From Fontibacterium universale (GTDB taxonomy: Bacteria > Pseudomonadota > Alphaproteobacteria > Pelagibacterales > Pelagibacteraceae), in assembly GCA_965236175.1 (NCBI GenBank), contig CBDEAT010000004.1:1-64000 (forward strand): 64,000 nt of DNA, given 5' to 3'. Position numbers and translations under genes: made by a program. Shown one piece after another: positions 16,960 to 25,326 of this stretch (position 1 is the first letter of the stretch; every line of letters starts with the position of its first letter). The notes beneath the pieces are model-generated. The model was not told where the DNA came from, did no database searches, and worked only from the letters and a program-made list of their open reading frames with translations.

Positions 16960-18174
16960 TTATAAACTTTCAAATACTAAAGTTGCATTCGTTCCACCGA
17001 AACCAAAGCTATTAGACATTACACAATTTAAATCTACATTTTTTTTAACTTCAGTTACAATGGGTAATCCTTTTACTTTTTCATCTAAATCTTTCACGTT
17101 TGCTGATGCTGCTATAAATTTATTTTTCATCATTAACAGACAGTAAATTGCTTCTTGAACTGATGTTGCACCAAGTGAATGTCCCGTAATTGATTTTGTT
17201 GAACTAAAAGGAGGAACTTTATCTTTAAAAACTTCTTTCATTGCCTCAATTTCTTTTGTATCGCCCACAGGAGTAGAAGTTCCGTGAGTATTAACGTAAT
17301 CTATTTTAGAATGTCTTAAATTTTGCATAGACATTTTCATACATCTAACAGCCCCTTCACCAGAAGGTGCCACCATATCATAACCATCAGAAGTAGCCCC
17401 ATAACCCGTAATTTCAGCTAGAATTTTAGCTCCCCTGGCTTTGGCGTGTTCATACTCTTCTAAAACGATAACACCGCCTCCTCCTGCGATTACAAAGCCA
17501 TCTCTGCTTGAATCGTAAGGTCTAGAAGCTGTTTGTGGCGTATCATTATATTTTGAAGATAATGCAGTCATCGCATCAAACATTGCAGAAAGACTCCAGT
17601 CTATTTCCTCACCACCCCCTGCAAAAACAATATCTTGTTTTCCAAATTGAATAAGTTCCATGGCATTACCAATACAATGCGCACTTGTTGCACAAGCAGA
17701 ACTAATTGAATAGTTAACCCCTTTAATTTTAAATGGTGTTGCAAGTGTTGCAGAACATGTACTTGCCATTGTTCTTGGTACGATAAAGGGACCCATTTTT
17801 TTAGGACCCGATGCTCTTGTTGAATCGATTGCGAACATAACGTTCTTAATTGAAGGACCTCCAGATCCAATAATAATTCCAGTTTTCTCATTGCTAATTT
17901 CTTTTTCAGTAAGACCCGATTCTTCAATAGCTTCTTTCATTGAAAGATAAGCATAGGCGGATCCATCGCCCATAAATCTTAAAACTTTTCTATCAATTAA
18001 ATCTTCGTACTTAATATTAGGAACACCGCAGACTTGGCTTTTAAAATTATATTTTTTATATTCTTCAGAAAAAGTTATTCCAGATTTAGTATTCAGAAGA
18101 GAATCTAAAACTTCTTTTTTATTGTTACCAATACAAGATACAATTCCAGAACCGGTGATTACTACTCTTCGCAT
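16960..18174 (-). CDS. fabB: 3-oxoacyl-[acyl-carrier-protein] synthase I (FabB)
   Basis: A ketoacyl-ACP synthase of about 404 residues. The start ATG 18174 (MRRVVITGSG) has a strong AAGGAG Shine-Dalgarno six bases upstream; the TTG just before is less likely. The catalytic Cys is in SISSACATSAHCIG, with active-site His in NTHGTSTPVGD and TGHSLGATS. Pairing with fabA indicates a FabB-type enzyme that elongates cis-3-decenoyl-ACP in anaerobic-type unsaturated fatty-acid synthesis. Confidence 0.94.
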   Translation of the reverse strand: MRRVVITGSGIVSCIGNNKKEVLDSLLNTKSGITFSEEYKKYNFKSQVCGVPNIKYEDLIDRKVLRFMGDGSAYAYLSMKEAIEESGLTEKEISNEKTGIIIGSGGPSIKNVMFAIDSTRASGPKKMGPFIVPRTMASTCSATLATPFKIKGVNYSISSACATSAHCIGNAMELIQFGKQDIVFAGGGEEIDWSLSAMFDAMTALSSKYNDTPQTASRPYDSSRDGFVIAGGGGVIVLEEYEHAKARGAKILAEITGYGATSDGYDMVAPSGEGAVRCMKMSMQNLRHSKIDYVNTHGTSTPVGDTKEIEAMKEVFKDKVPPFSSTKSITGHSLGATSVQEAIYCLLMMKNKFIAASANVKDLDEKVKGLPIVTEVKKNVDLNCVMSNSFGFGGTNATLVFESL

Positions 18175-18183
18175 CAATTCTCC

Positions 18184-18690
18184 TTAGCTTTTAAATAAAC
18201 CAACTTTAAGATTTTTAGCGTTATATATTTCTTTATTGTCCGCAAAGACTAAACCATCAGCCAAACCAACACAAGTTTCGCCTTTTCTTAATAATCTTTT
18301 GATATTAATGACATATTTTACCAGTTTTACTTGTTTTACGACTTCACCTGTAAATTTTACTTCATTCACTCCAAGCGCTCGACCGTGGCCGGGATTTCCT
18401 AACCAACCAAGATAAAATCCTAAAAGTTGCCACATCGCATCTAATCCTAAGCATCCTGGCATCACCGGATCTCCTTTAAAATGACATTCGAAAAACCACA
18501 AATTATCTTTGATGTCTAATTCTGCTAAAATTTCACCTTTATTAAATAATCCACCCTCAGCCGTGATCGAAGTAATTCGATCAAACATTAACATTGGTGG
18601 TGCTGGCAATTTTGCATTACCAGGTCCAAACATTTTTCCTTCAGCGCAATCGAGTAAATCTTGGTAGCTATATTGATTTTGTTGTTTCAT
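18184..18690 (-). CDS. fabA: 3-hydroxydecanoyl-ACP dehydratase/isomerase FabA
   Basis: 168 residues, normal length. It is a hot-dog-fold enzyme that dehydrates 3-hydroxydecanoyl-ACP and isomerises trans-2 to cis-3-decenoyl-ACP, the branch point to unsaturated fatty acids. Catalytic His70 (FFECHFKGDPVMPGC) and Asp84 (LGLDAMWQLLGF) are present at the E. coli positions. First gene of the fabA-fabB-fabI operon, with a candidate promoter at 18731-18759. Confidence 0.96.
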   Translation of the reverse strand: MKQQNQYSYQDLLDCAEGKMFGPGNAKLPAPPMLMFDRITSITAEGGLFNKGEILAELDIKDNLWFFECHFKGDPVMPGCLGLDAMWQLLGFYLGWLGNPGHGRALGVNEVKFTGEVVKQVKLVKYVINIKRLLRKGETCVGLADGLVFADNKEIYNAKNLKVGLFKS

Positions 18691-18730
18691 GAAATCGTTA
18701 GAGAATTAAAATTATTGATAATTAGTTGTT

Positions 18731-18759
18731 AATTTACAGTTTAATACAGGATTTGACAA
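18731..18759 (-). promoter_or_regulatory. Candidate sigma-70 promoter for fabA-fabB-fabI
   Basis: On the minus strand, TTGTCA (18759-18754) is followed after 17 bases by TAAATT (18736-18731). The expected start point is near 18724, giving a leader of about 34 bases to the fabA ATG at 18690. Five of six bases match the -35 consensus and four of six the -10. No FadR- or FabR-like dyad is obvious. Confidence 0.45.
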
Positions 18760-18761
18760 AT

Positions 18762-19241
18762 TTAATTGATAATTTCTTTATTTTCTAAGCCCCAAACGTG
18801 ATCAGTTTGTATCCAACCTTTATATTTTTGGATTTCAACCAAGCACCAATTTGGAATACATTTTTTAATAGAAGCAGCTTCTAAATTTCCAATTTTAATA
18901 ATTGGTTTTGAATAGATAGTTGAGTTTTTAAAAAGAACAATTCCATCTTTTGTAGTTAATAAAGTTCTTTTTCTAGATAATTGACTTAGATGAATCCAGC
19001 CAATGTCACCCTGATAATCTTTAACTTTTCTCCATACTTCAAACTCATCAATCACTTCAACTGGCATATTCTTTTTTTCATATACAAATGCAATGGGATG
19101 AGCAGGCGAGGGTCCAATTCTAAGATTTGCAACGCTGGTTCTAATACTAAGATATTTTTTAGTAATAACTTTTTGTGCCAGTAAATCTGCACTTGTGAAA
19201 ATAATAAAAGATAAAATAATAATTATTGTTTTAAACTTCAT
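18762..19241 (-). CDS. Exported SH3-domain protein
   Basis: 159 residues with a clear signal peptide (MKFKTIIIILSFIIFTSADLLAQ region) and a tandem bacterial-SH3-like fold: SIRTSVANLRIGPSPAHPIAFVY ... WRKVKDYQGDIGWIHLSQLS, then a second weaker unit ending in WCLVEIQKYKGWIQTDHVWG. Alphaproteobacterial proteins of this kind (SH3_4/DUF1058 type) are periplasmic with no established function; SH3b domains often bind cell-wall peptides. It overlaps the downstream end of the MoeB-like gene by 4 bp, which suggests co-translation. Confidence 0.75.
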   Translation of the reverse strand: MKFKTIIIILSFIIFTSADLLAQKVITKKYLSIRTSVANLRIGPSPAHPIAFVYEKKNMPVEVIDEFEVWRKVKDYQGDIGWIHLSQLSRKRTLLTTKDGIVLFKNSTIYSKPIIKIGNLEAASIKKCIPNWCLVEIQKYKGWIQTDHVWGLENKEIIN

Positions 19242-19990
19242 TTAATCTTCTTAATGCAATTTTTGTTTTTATTTAATTTAATTTTTTTTATTAAAAGATT
19301 TTCAGCGTTAATAATTAAAATATTCCCACATAACGAATTTTCAAAATTTAATATTTCACGGATCGCCTCATTAGCCATAATTGTTCCAACCAACCCCGCA
19401 AGAGTAGATAAAACCCCCTCACTTTGGCAATCCATCATGTCTCCACTTGGAATTTCTGGCATAAAACATCTAAGACAAGGCGAGTTTTTCTTTTTAAAAT
19501 TAAAAACAAAAACATGACCATCAAACTTACTGATGGCTCCGCAAATTAAGATTTTTTTATTTTTATAACAATAATCGTTAATTAATAATTTTGATTTAAA
19601 ACTGTCAGTCCCATCAATGATAAGATCATATCCTTTTGCAATCTTATTTATATTATTGCTATCGATTTTAGTTTTAAATTTTTTAATTTTTATTTTAGAA
19701 TTAATTTTTTTTAATCTTTTTTCAGTAATATCAACTTTAAACTTATTAACGTCTTCTTCATTAAATAAAATTTGTCGGTGTAAATTTGAGATATCTATTT
19801 TGTCATGATCAACGATACCAATATTGTTAATCCCAGATGACGCAAGATAGAGTGCAACAGGCGAGCCTAATCCACCAACACCAATAATGAGAACTTTTGT
19901 ATCGATGATTTTTTTTTGACCAAAGCTGCCGATTTTTTTTAAATTGATATGAGCAATGTATCTTTTGACATCGTCATAGCTAAGTTTCAT
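19238..19990 (-). CDS. HesA/MoeB/ThiF-family adenylyltransferase
   Basis: 250 residues, E1-like fold. The nucleotide-binding loop is GVGGLGSPVALYLASSGINNIGIVDHD, with the ATP-contacting arginine in DISNLHRQILF and the aspartate in LIIDGTDSFKSK. The family adenylates the C-terminal Gly-Gly of MoaD- or ThiS-like sulfur carriers for molybdopterin or thiamine synthesis. One zinc CxxC pair is present (CLRC), but the second pair expected near the C-terminus is reduced to one Cys (NKNCIKK). No rhodanese domain follows. MoeB and ThiF cannot be told apart here; no carrier gene is nearby. Confidence 0.8.
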   Translation of the reverse strand: MKLSYDDVKRYIAHINLKKIGSFGQKKIIDTKVLIIGVGGLGSPVALYLASSGINNIGIVDHDKIDISNLHRQILFNEEDVNKFKVDITEKRLKKINSKIKIKKFKTKIDSNNINKIAKGYDLIIDGTDSFKSKLLINDYCYKNKKILICGAISKFDGHVFVFNFKKKNSPCLRCFMPEIPSGDMMDCQSEGVLSTLAGLVGTIMANEAIREILNFENSLCGNILIINAENLLIKKIKLNKNKNCIKKIK

Positions 19991-19996
19991 GAATAT

Positions 19997-20437
19997 TTAT
20001 CGGCCTGTTGAACCAAATCCACCGCTTCCACGAACTGATTCAGGAAGTGTATCAACCTCAACTAATTCAGCTTTTACAACAGGGCACAGCACCATCTGTG
20101 CAATTCTTTGTCCTGGTTCAATTTTAAAATTTTCTAAACTTAAGTTTATTAATATGACTTTAATTTCACCTCGATAATCAGCATCCACTGTTCCAGGCGT
20201 ATTTAAAACGCTAATTCCATTCTTTGCTGCAAGTCCCGATCTTGGTCTTACTTGTATTTCGTAATTTTCAGGGATGGCCACAGCTAAACCAGTCGGTACT
20301 AATGTTCGTTCATTAGGCTTTAATATTATTTCTTTATCAATATTAGCAATTAAATCTAAACCAGAAGAACCTACCGTTTCATATTTAGGCAGATCTTTAT
20401 GTTTATAATTTATTTTTTTTACTAAAATTTTAACCAT
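19997..20437 (-). CDS. dut: dUTP diphosphatase
   Basis: 146 residues, trimeric dUTPase length. It hydrolyses dUTP to dUMP and PPi. Motifs in order: GSSGLDLIA (1), RPRSGLA (2), GTVDADYRGEIKVILIN (3, with the catalytic Asp), RIAQMV (4), and the C-terminal arm RGSGGFGSTGR (5). Its ATG overlaps the coaBC stop as TAATG. Confidence 0.97.
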   Translation of the reverse strand: MVKILVKKINYKHKDLPKYETVGSSGLDLIANIDKEIILKPNERTLVPTGLAVAIPENYEIQVRPRSGLAAKNGISVLNTPGTVDADYRGEIKVILINLSLENFKIEPGQRIAQMVLCPVVKAELVEVDTLPESVRGSGGFGSTGR

Positions 20438-21660
20438 TATTGAATAAGAGCGTGAAGAATTTTGTTAGATAGTTTTTTTGCAATTTCTGATTTTGTTGTT
20501 TTATTAAATTTCTCAACTTCTTTATTTTTAGAAATTAAAAAAACTTCATTATAATCTGAGTTAAAACCAATAGATTTATCAGCCACATTATTAGCTACAA
20601 TCCAGTCGCAGTGTTTATTTTGGATTTTCTTTTGTGCATTTTCGATGATGTTTTTAGTCTCCGCTGCAAAGCCAACCACCAGTCTTGGTCGATTAATATT
20701 TTGGCTAGCGATGAAAGATAAAATATCGATATTTTTTTCAAGTTCTAAATTAAAATCTTCTAATCCTTCTTTTTTTATTTTTTCTTCATTGTAGTTTTTA
20801 ACTTTAAAATCGGAAACCGCAGCCGTGCAAACCGCAACATCTACTGGTAAATTATCTTTGCAAGCTTCAAACATTTGTTTGGCAGTTGTAACATTGATTA
20901 CTTCAAGATTGTCCTGATTTTTAATATCTAAAGAATTTGGACCAATAACTAATTTTGTTTTAAAGCCGATATCGTTTAATGACTTTGCAATCTCAAATCC
21001 TTGTTTTCCAGAAGACTCATTCGATAAAAATCTTACCGGATCAATATACTCTCTAGTCGATCCTGCTGTGACTAATGCTTTTAAATTTTTATTATTGAAT
21101 AAATTCTTTGAAAGAAAATAATTTTTGATAGTTAGAATAATTTCCTCAGGAGATGACATTTTACCAACCCCTACTTCTCCACACGCCATTTCACCAACAG
21201 TAGGTCCAATAAATTTATATTTGAATTGAATAAGCTTTTGAAAATTTTCTTGGGTAGCTTGGTTATTCCACATCTCAACATTCATTGCTGGAGCAAGGAA
21301 AATAGGTTTGTTAGAGGCCATGATAACCGTTGTTGCAAAATCTTTAGCTTCACCGTGCGCAAAATTTGCCATTAGATTAGCTGTCGTTGGAGCAACGAGT
21401 ATTAAATCACACCATCTAGATAGCGCAATATGATCCATTTCTCCTTCATTATTGGGATCGAATAGGTTTTCAAAAACTTTATTTTTAGAAAGAGCAGAAA
21501 TTGATAATGGCGTTACAAATTCTTTTCCAGAATTAGTTAGAATAGTTTTAACTTCACAGTTATTTTTTCTAAGCTCTCTAATAACATCGAGAACTTTATA
21601 AGCGGCTATTCCGCCACCAATAACGATTAAAATTTTCTTATTCTCAATTGAATTTAGCAT
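20437..21660 (-). CDS. coaBC: Bifunctional phosphopantothenoylcysteine decarboxylase/ligase
   Basis: 407 residues. The N-terminal FMN-dependent CoaC domain (GGGIAAYK; active-site His in GEMDHIALSRW; PAMNVEMW; CGEVGVGKM) is fused to the C-terminal CoaB domain (LVTAGSTREYIDPVRFLSNESSGKQGFEIA, then AVSDFKV). It performs two steps of coenzyme A synthesis. Encoded between ubiB and dut, the same neighbours as in many Alphaproteobacteria. Confidence 0.95.
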   Translation of the reverse strand: MLNSIENKKILIVIGGGIAAYKVLDVIRELRKNNCEVKTILTNSGKEFVTPLSISALSKNKVFENLFDPNNEGEMDHIALSRWCDLILVAPTTANLMANFAHGEAKDFATTVIMASNKPIFLAPAMNVEMWNNQATQENFQKLIQFKYKFIGPTVGEMACGEVGVGKMSSPEEIILTIKNYFLSKNLFNNKNLKALVTAGSTREYIDPVRFLSNESSGKQGFEIAKSLNDIGFKTKLVIGPNSLDIKNQDNLEVINVTTAKQMFEACKDNLPVDVAVCTAAVSDFKVKNYNEEKIKKEGLEDFNLELEKNIDILSFIASQNINRPRLVVGFAAETKNIIENAQKKIQNKHCDWIVANNVADKSIGFNSDYNEVFLISKNKEVEKFNKTTKSEIAKKLSNKILHALIQ

Positions 21661-21664
21661 CGCG

Positions 21665-23233
21665 CTATTTGAATACTATTAACAATATAATTACAATAAT
21701 TAATAAACCTATAATTAGATAAGTCTTTTTTAATTTTGAAGACTTTTGTTTAATTTCATATTCGTTACTTTGGTTTTGATTTTTTATAAATTCATATGAA
21801 CTTAAAAGTTCCATAGCTTTGTTAGCCCGATTAATCATCTCTGGTAATTCAGGAAGTTTATCTAAAAGTTCAGTTGTCGTTTTTAATATTTTATCTATTC
21901 TATTTTTAGGACCAATCTCGTTGTTCAACCAACCTTGCAATACTGGTTTTGAAATTTCCCAAATATTTGCGTCTTCATCTAATGATCTTGCAACTCCTTC
22001 GACCACCACCATTGTTTTTTGTAACAATAATAATTGTGGTTGAGTGACCATATTAAATTTTTCTGTTACTTCAAAAAGTCTAGCTAGTAATTTGCCAGCT
22101 GAAATGTTCTTAGAAGACTGCCCAAAAATAGGCTCACCAATAGTTCTTAGAGCTTGAGTGAATTGGTCTAAAGACTCTGTATTTGGCACTAAACCTGCAA
22201 TAAAATGGACTTTTGCGACCTTTTCGTAGTCACGGTTAATAAAACCATACAATATCTCGGCTAAATACTTTCTATTCGCAATATCCAGACGACCCATAAT
22301 TCCAAAATCTACAGGCACAATATTTTCATTCTTATCGACAAACAGATTGCCTTGGTGCATGTCGCCATGGAAAAAACCATCGCCTACTGCTTGGCGTAAA
22401 AAATTTTGTATGAGTAATCTTGATATTTTTTTTAAATCAATTTTATTTTTGATGAGTAATTCTTTATCTTTAATTGAAATACCTTCTACTTTTTCAATAG
22501 TTAAAACTCTTTGTGAAGTGAAATCCCAAAATATAGATGGAACTTTAAAGCCTTCATCTTGAGCAGTATTTTTTTTAAGTTCACTTGCAGATGCTGCTTC
22601 ATATCTTAGATCCATTTCAATGTTGGTGATTTCTTTAAGTAGATCTATAATTTTTACTAATTTTAATCTGCGACTTTTCTTAACACTAAATTCAATAACC
22701 GATGCTAAAAATCTTAAAGCATCTAATTCTTTGTTAAAAATTTTTTCTATATTGGGTCTTAATATTTTAATAGCAACGTCGATTTCTTTTTTTTCATTAT
22801 TAATAATTTTAGCAAAGTGAACTTGAGCAATGGATGCAGCGGCAATGGGTTTGCTTAAATAAGTAATTTGTTGATATTTTTCTTCACCCAATTCCTTACG
22901 CAAAGCTTCTTTTGACTGGGAGATGTCAAAGGCAGGCATTTGATCTTGTAGTTGCTGTAATTCTTTTGCAAATTCTTCACCAACAATATCAGGACGAGTT
23001 GCAAGAAATTGACCCAATTTTATAAAAGCAGGACCTAAAGTTAAAAAAGCATTTTTTAATCTTTCGCCAGCACTTTTGTTTGCAGAGTCTTTGTTAAAAG
23101 TAGTAAAGCCAAATATCTTTATTAAAACTTTAATAGATAAGGGTGGTTTATAAAATTCTTCAAAAATAGATAAACTATTAGACTTTGCTAAAGCTCTGCC
23201 AATTTTAATAAGAGTAAAAAAATTAGATAGCAT
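21665..23233 (-). CDS. ubiB: Ubiquinone biosynthesis ATPase/kinase-like UbiB
   Basis: 522 residues, ABC1/ADCK family. It has the KxGQ-type motif (AFIKLGQFLATRPDIV), the alanine-rich nucleotide loop (AAASIAQVHFA), the catalytic-loop-like FFHGDMHQGNLFVD and a DFG-like VDFGIMGR. The C-terminus has one membrane helix (TYLIIGLLIIVIILLIVF) that would anchor it in the inner membrane. It assists ubiquinone synthesis. It follows ubiE with a 6-bp gap. Confidence 0.94.
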   Translation of the reverse strand: MLSNFFTLIKIGRALAKSNSLSIFEEFYKPPLSIKVLIKIFGFTTFNKDSANKSAGERLKNAFLTLGPAFIKLGQFLATRPDIVGEEFAKELQQLQDQMPAFDISQSKEALRKELGEEKYQQITYLSKPIAAASIAQVHFAKIINNEKKEIDVAIKILRPNIEKIFNKELDALRFLASVIEFSVKKSRRLKLVKIIDLLKEITNIEMDLRYEAASASELKKNTAQDEGFKVPSIFWDFTSQRVLTIEKVEGISIKDKELLIKNKIDLKKISRLLIQNFLRQAVGDGFFHGDMHQGNLFVDKNENIVPVDFGIMGRLDIANRKYLAEILYGFINRDYEKVAKVHFIAGLVPNTESLDQFTQALRTIGEPIFGQSSKNISAGKLLARLFEVTEKFNMVTQPQLLLLQKTMVVVEGVARSLDEDANIWEISKPVLQGWLNNEIGPKNRIDKILKTTTELLDKLPELPEMINRANKAMELLSSYEFIKNQNQSNEYEIKQKSSKLKKTYLIIGLLIIVIILLIVFK

Positions 23234-23239
23234 TTTAGG

Positions 23240-23956
23240 TTATTGTATTTTCCATCCAGAGTGGATTGCCGCAACTCCAGTTGTTAGGTTTCTATATTCT
23301 GTGTTTATAAACTTAGCCTCTTTCATGAGATTTAATAATTGTTCTTGGTTATAAAAATCTTTGATGCTTTGTATTAAATACTCATAAGGCTTCTTGTCGC
23401 CAGCAACTGCTTGTCCTATGTGAGGAATAAAACTTGAGTATATTGAATAAAACTTGTCGATAATTTCATTATTAATTTTTGAAAACTCTAAACACATAAA
23501 TCTTCCACCTGGTTTAAGTAATCGATAAGCCTCACTTAGTGTTTTTTTTATATCGGTTACGTTTCTTATACCAAAACTGATGATGTAGTAATCAAAACTA
23601 GAATCCTTTAAAGGAACATGTTCCGCACTGGCGCATAAAGAATCAATATTTTTATAATGCTCAAGTTTTTTTTTTCCTTCATTTAGCATTTCAATATTTT
23701 GATCAACCATCATAGCCCGACCAGTCAAGTTAGTACGCTCAATAAAAAGTTTTGTCATATCGCCAGTTCCAGCTGCCATATCAATTAATTTTGAATTTAG
23801 TTTGGGCTGCATCCAGTCAATTAAATTACTTTTCCATAAGCGGTGAATACCAAATGACATGATGTCATTCATCAGATCGTATTTTTTAAAGACAGAATTG
23901 AAAACGTTATTTACAAAGTCTTTTTTTGAATTTTGTTTTGTATTAGTATCTTGCAT
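23240..23956 (-). CDS. ubiE: Demethylmenaquinone/ubiquinone methyltransferase UbiE
   Basis: A 238-residue SAM-dependent C-methyltransferase of quinone synthesis. Signatures: YDLMNDIMSFGIHRLWK at the N-terminus, SAM loop LIDMAAGTGDMTKLF, DYYIISFGIRNVTD, and LKPGGRFMCLEFSK. It is divergent from mutM with only 42 bp between the two start codons, so both promoters must be packed into that space or reach into the genes. Confidence 0.94.
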   Translation of the reverse strand: MQDTNTKQNSKKDFVNNVFNSVFKKYDLMNDIMSFGIHRLWKSNLIDWMQPKLNSKLIDMAAGTGDMTKLFIERTNLTGRAMMVDQNIEMLNEGKKKLEHYKNIDSLCASAEHVPLKDSSFDYYIISFGIRNVTDIKKTLSEAYRLLKPGGRFMCLEFSKINNEIIDKFYSIYSSFIPHIGQAVAGDKKPYEYLIQSIKDFYNQEQLLNLMKEAKFINTEYRNLTTGVAAIHSGWKIQ

Positions 23957-23998
23957 TCTTTAAATATAGAACATTTGCAATCAATAGTCATATAGTTA

Positions 23999-24862
23999 AT
24001 GCCAGAATTACCAGAAGTAGAAGTAACCCGAAGAACTTTATTAAAATTTATTGAGAAAAAAGTTATCAAAAATATAAAAATAAATAATCCTAATTTAAGA
24101 TTTAAAATTCCTCCAAATTTTAAAAAAAATGTAACTAACCAAAAAGTTATTAAGGTTTTAAGAAGATCTAAATATATTTTAATTTATCTAAAGAACGATT
24201 ATGTGATGATTGCTCATTTAGGAATGTCGGGTAAATTTTTAATTAAAAATAATTATTCTAAAGATTTTTTAAAAACTAGTTATTACTCTAATGAATTTTC
24301 AACAAAGCATAATCATTTAGAATTTTTATTTTCTAATGATTTAAAGGTGATTTATAATGATCCTAGAAGATTTGGTTTTTTTTTATTAGATAAAATTTCT
24401 AAATTACACGTTAATAAATTTTTAAGTAAACTGGGACCCGAGCCGCTTAGTAAAGATTTAAAGAAAGATTATTTAATATTAAAAACTAAAGCCACACAAA
24501 GAACGATAAAAACTTTATTAATGGACCAGCGTTTTATTTCTGGAGTCGGCAATATTTATGCAAATGAAATTCTTTTTTTAGCAAAGATAAAGCCTAATAA
24601 AATTTCTGCTAAACTAAGCTTAATAGATGTTGGCAGACTTCACTCATCTATTGGCAAAGTTCTTAAAAGGGCCCTAAAATTGGGTGGTTCAAGCATAAAA
24701 GACTTTAAGTCTTCAGTTGGTGAAAAAGGTCGCTTCCAAAATGAATTTAAAGTTTATGACAGGGAAGATTTAAAATGTCTCAGAGCAGGATGCTCAGGCC
24801 TGATATTAAGGGTTGTATCACAAGGCAGAGCAAGTTTTTTTTGTAATGAATGCCAAAATTAA
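23999..24862 (+). CDS. mutM: Formamidopyrimidine-DNA glycosylase
   Basis: 287 residues. It excises oxidised purines such as 8-oxoguanine. The catalytic N-terminal block MPELPEVE is intact, with the lysine in IAHLGMSGKF. The helix-two-turn-helix is FISGVGNIYANEILF. A C-terminal zinc finger with four Cys is present (CLRAGCSG ... FFCNEC). The ATG at 23999 follows the initiator needed for a free Pro2. mutM next to rpsT and dnaA is common in this class. Confidence 0.96.
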   Translation: MPELPEVEVTRRTLLKFIEKKVIKNIKINNPNLRFKIPPNFKKNVTNQKVIKVLRRSKYILIYLKNDYVMIAHLGMSGKFLIKNNYSKDFLKTSYYSNEFSTKHNHLEFLFSNDLKVIYNDPRRFGFFLLDKISKLHVNKFLSKLGPEPLSKDLKKDYLILKTKATQRTIKTLLMDQRFISGVGNIYANEILFLAKIKPNKISAKLSLIDVGRLHSSIGKVLKRALKLGGSSIKDFKSSVGEKGRFQNEFKVYDREDLKCLRAGCSGLILRVVSQGRASFFCNECQN

Positions 24863-24866
24863 GTAA

Positions 24867-24897
24867 TTGACCCTAATATCTCCAACTTATATATAAT
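24867..24897 (+). promoter_or_regulatory. Candidate sigma-70 promoter for rpsT
   Basis: TTGACC at 24867-24872 is followed by TATATA (24890-24895, 17-bp spacer) overlapping TATAAT (24892-24897, 19-bp spacer). The start point would fall at about 24902-24904, only 5-7 bases before the rpsT ATG at 24909. There is no Shine-Dalgarno in that space. Confidence 0.55.
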
Positions 24898-24908
24898 TCC
24901 CTAAAAAT

Positions 24909-25169
24909 ATGGCAAACACAGTCTCTGCTATTCGTGCAGTAAAAAAAATTAAAAAAAGAACTCAAGTTAATAAAATTAGAGTTGGAAAATACAAAGCTGC
25001 AGTAAAGATCATCGAAGAAGCAATTAAATCTAAAGACAAAGCAAAAGCTTTGAAATTATTTTCTAATTTTCAATCTCAGGTTATGAAAGCTTCTAAAAAA
25101 GGTTCTTTAAAAAGAACTACAGTCTCAAGAAAAGTTTCTCGCATCTCAAAACAAATCTCTAAGTTGTAA
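24909..25169 (+). CDS. rpsT: Ribosomal protein bS20
   Basis: 86 residues, lysine-rich, the usual length. It starts MANTVSAIRAVKKIKKR and carries the helix-bundle pattern of S20 (LFSNFQSQVMKASKKGSLKRTT, then VSRISKQI). It binds 16S rRNA. Own promoter upstream, own terminator downstream, then dnaA. Confidence 0.95.
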   Translation: MANTVSAIRAVKKIKKRTQVNKIRVGKYKAAVKIIEEAIKSKDKAKALKLFSNFQSQVMKASKKGSLKRTTVSRKVSRISKQISKL

Positions 25170-25181
25170 AAAAAAATATTT

Positions 25182-25211
25182 TATCAATCTTAAGTTGATA
25201 ATTATTTTTTT
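25182..25211 (+). terminator. Probable rpsT terminator
   Basis: Perfect 6-bp inverted repeat TATCAA (25182-25187) / TTGATA (25195-25200) with a 7-nt loop, followed by a T-rich stretch with seven T at 25205-25211. A weak AT stem, but the only hairpin plus T-run directly after rpsT. Confidence 0.5.
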
Positions 25212-25216
25212 CTCGA

Positions 25217-25244
25217 CAACTAAAAAGTTTAAACTCTCAAGTTG
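25217..25244. promoter_or_regulatory. 28-bp composite dyad upstream of dnaA
   Basis: CAACT (25217-25221), five A, the 8-bp palindrome GTTTAAAC (25227-25234), TCTCA, then AGTTG (25240-25244). Outer and inner inverted repeats share the same centre, between 25230 and 25231. It is about 80-110 bp before the dnaA start and just after the rpsT terminator. It could be an operator for dnaA. No matching regulator is known to me, and AT-rich DNA yields palindromes by chance. Confidence 0.35.
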
Positions 25245-25270
25245 AAAATTAAAAATATTAAATTCTTTTC

Positions 25271-25299
25271 TTGTATTTACAGATTTAAAAAAATAAAAC
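25271..25299 (+). promoter_or_regulatory. Candidate promoter for dnaA
   Basis: TTGTAT (25271-25276), a 17-bp spacer and TAAAAC (25294-25299) place a start point near 25306, about 20 bases before the dnaA ATG. Both hexamers match only partly (four of six each), and the region is so AT-rich that this is a suggestion only. Confidence 0.3.
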
Positions 25300-25326
25300 A
25301 CAATTCTTTTTTTAAAGTAAGTTCAA

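Noticed and set aside
25170..25326. Replication origin upstream of dnaA
   Set aside because: No TTATNCACA-type DnaA boxes in either orientation; in many Alphaproteobacteria the origin is not beside dnaA. Only the dyad at 25217-25244 was kept as a site of interest.
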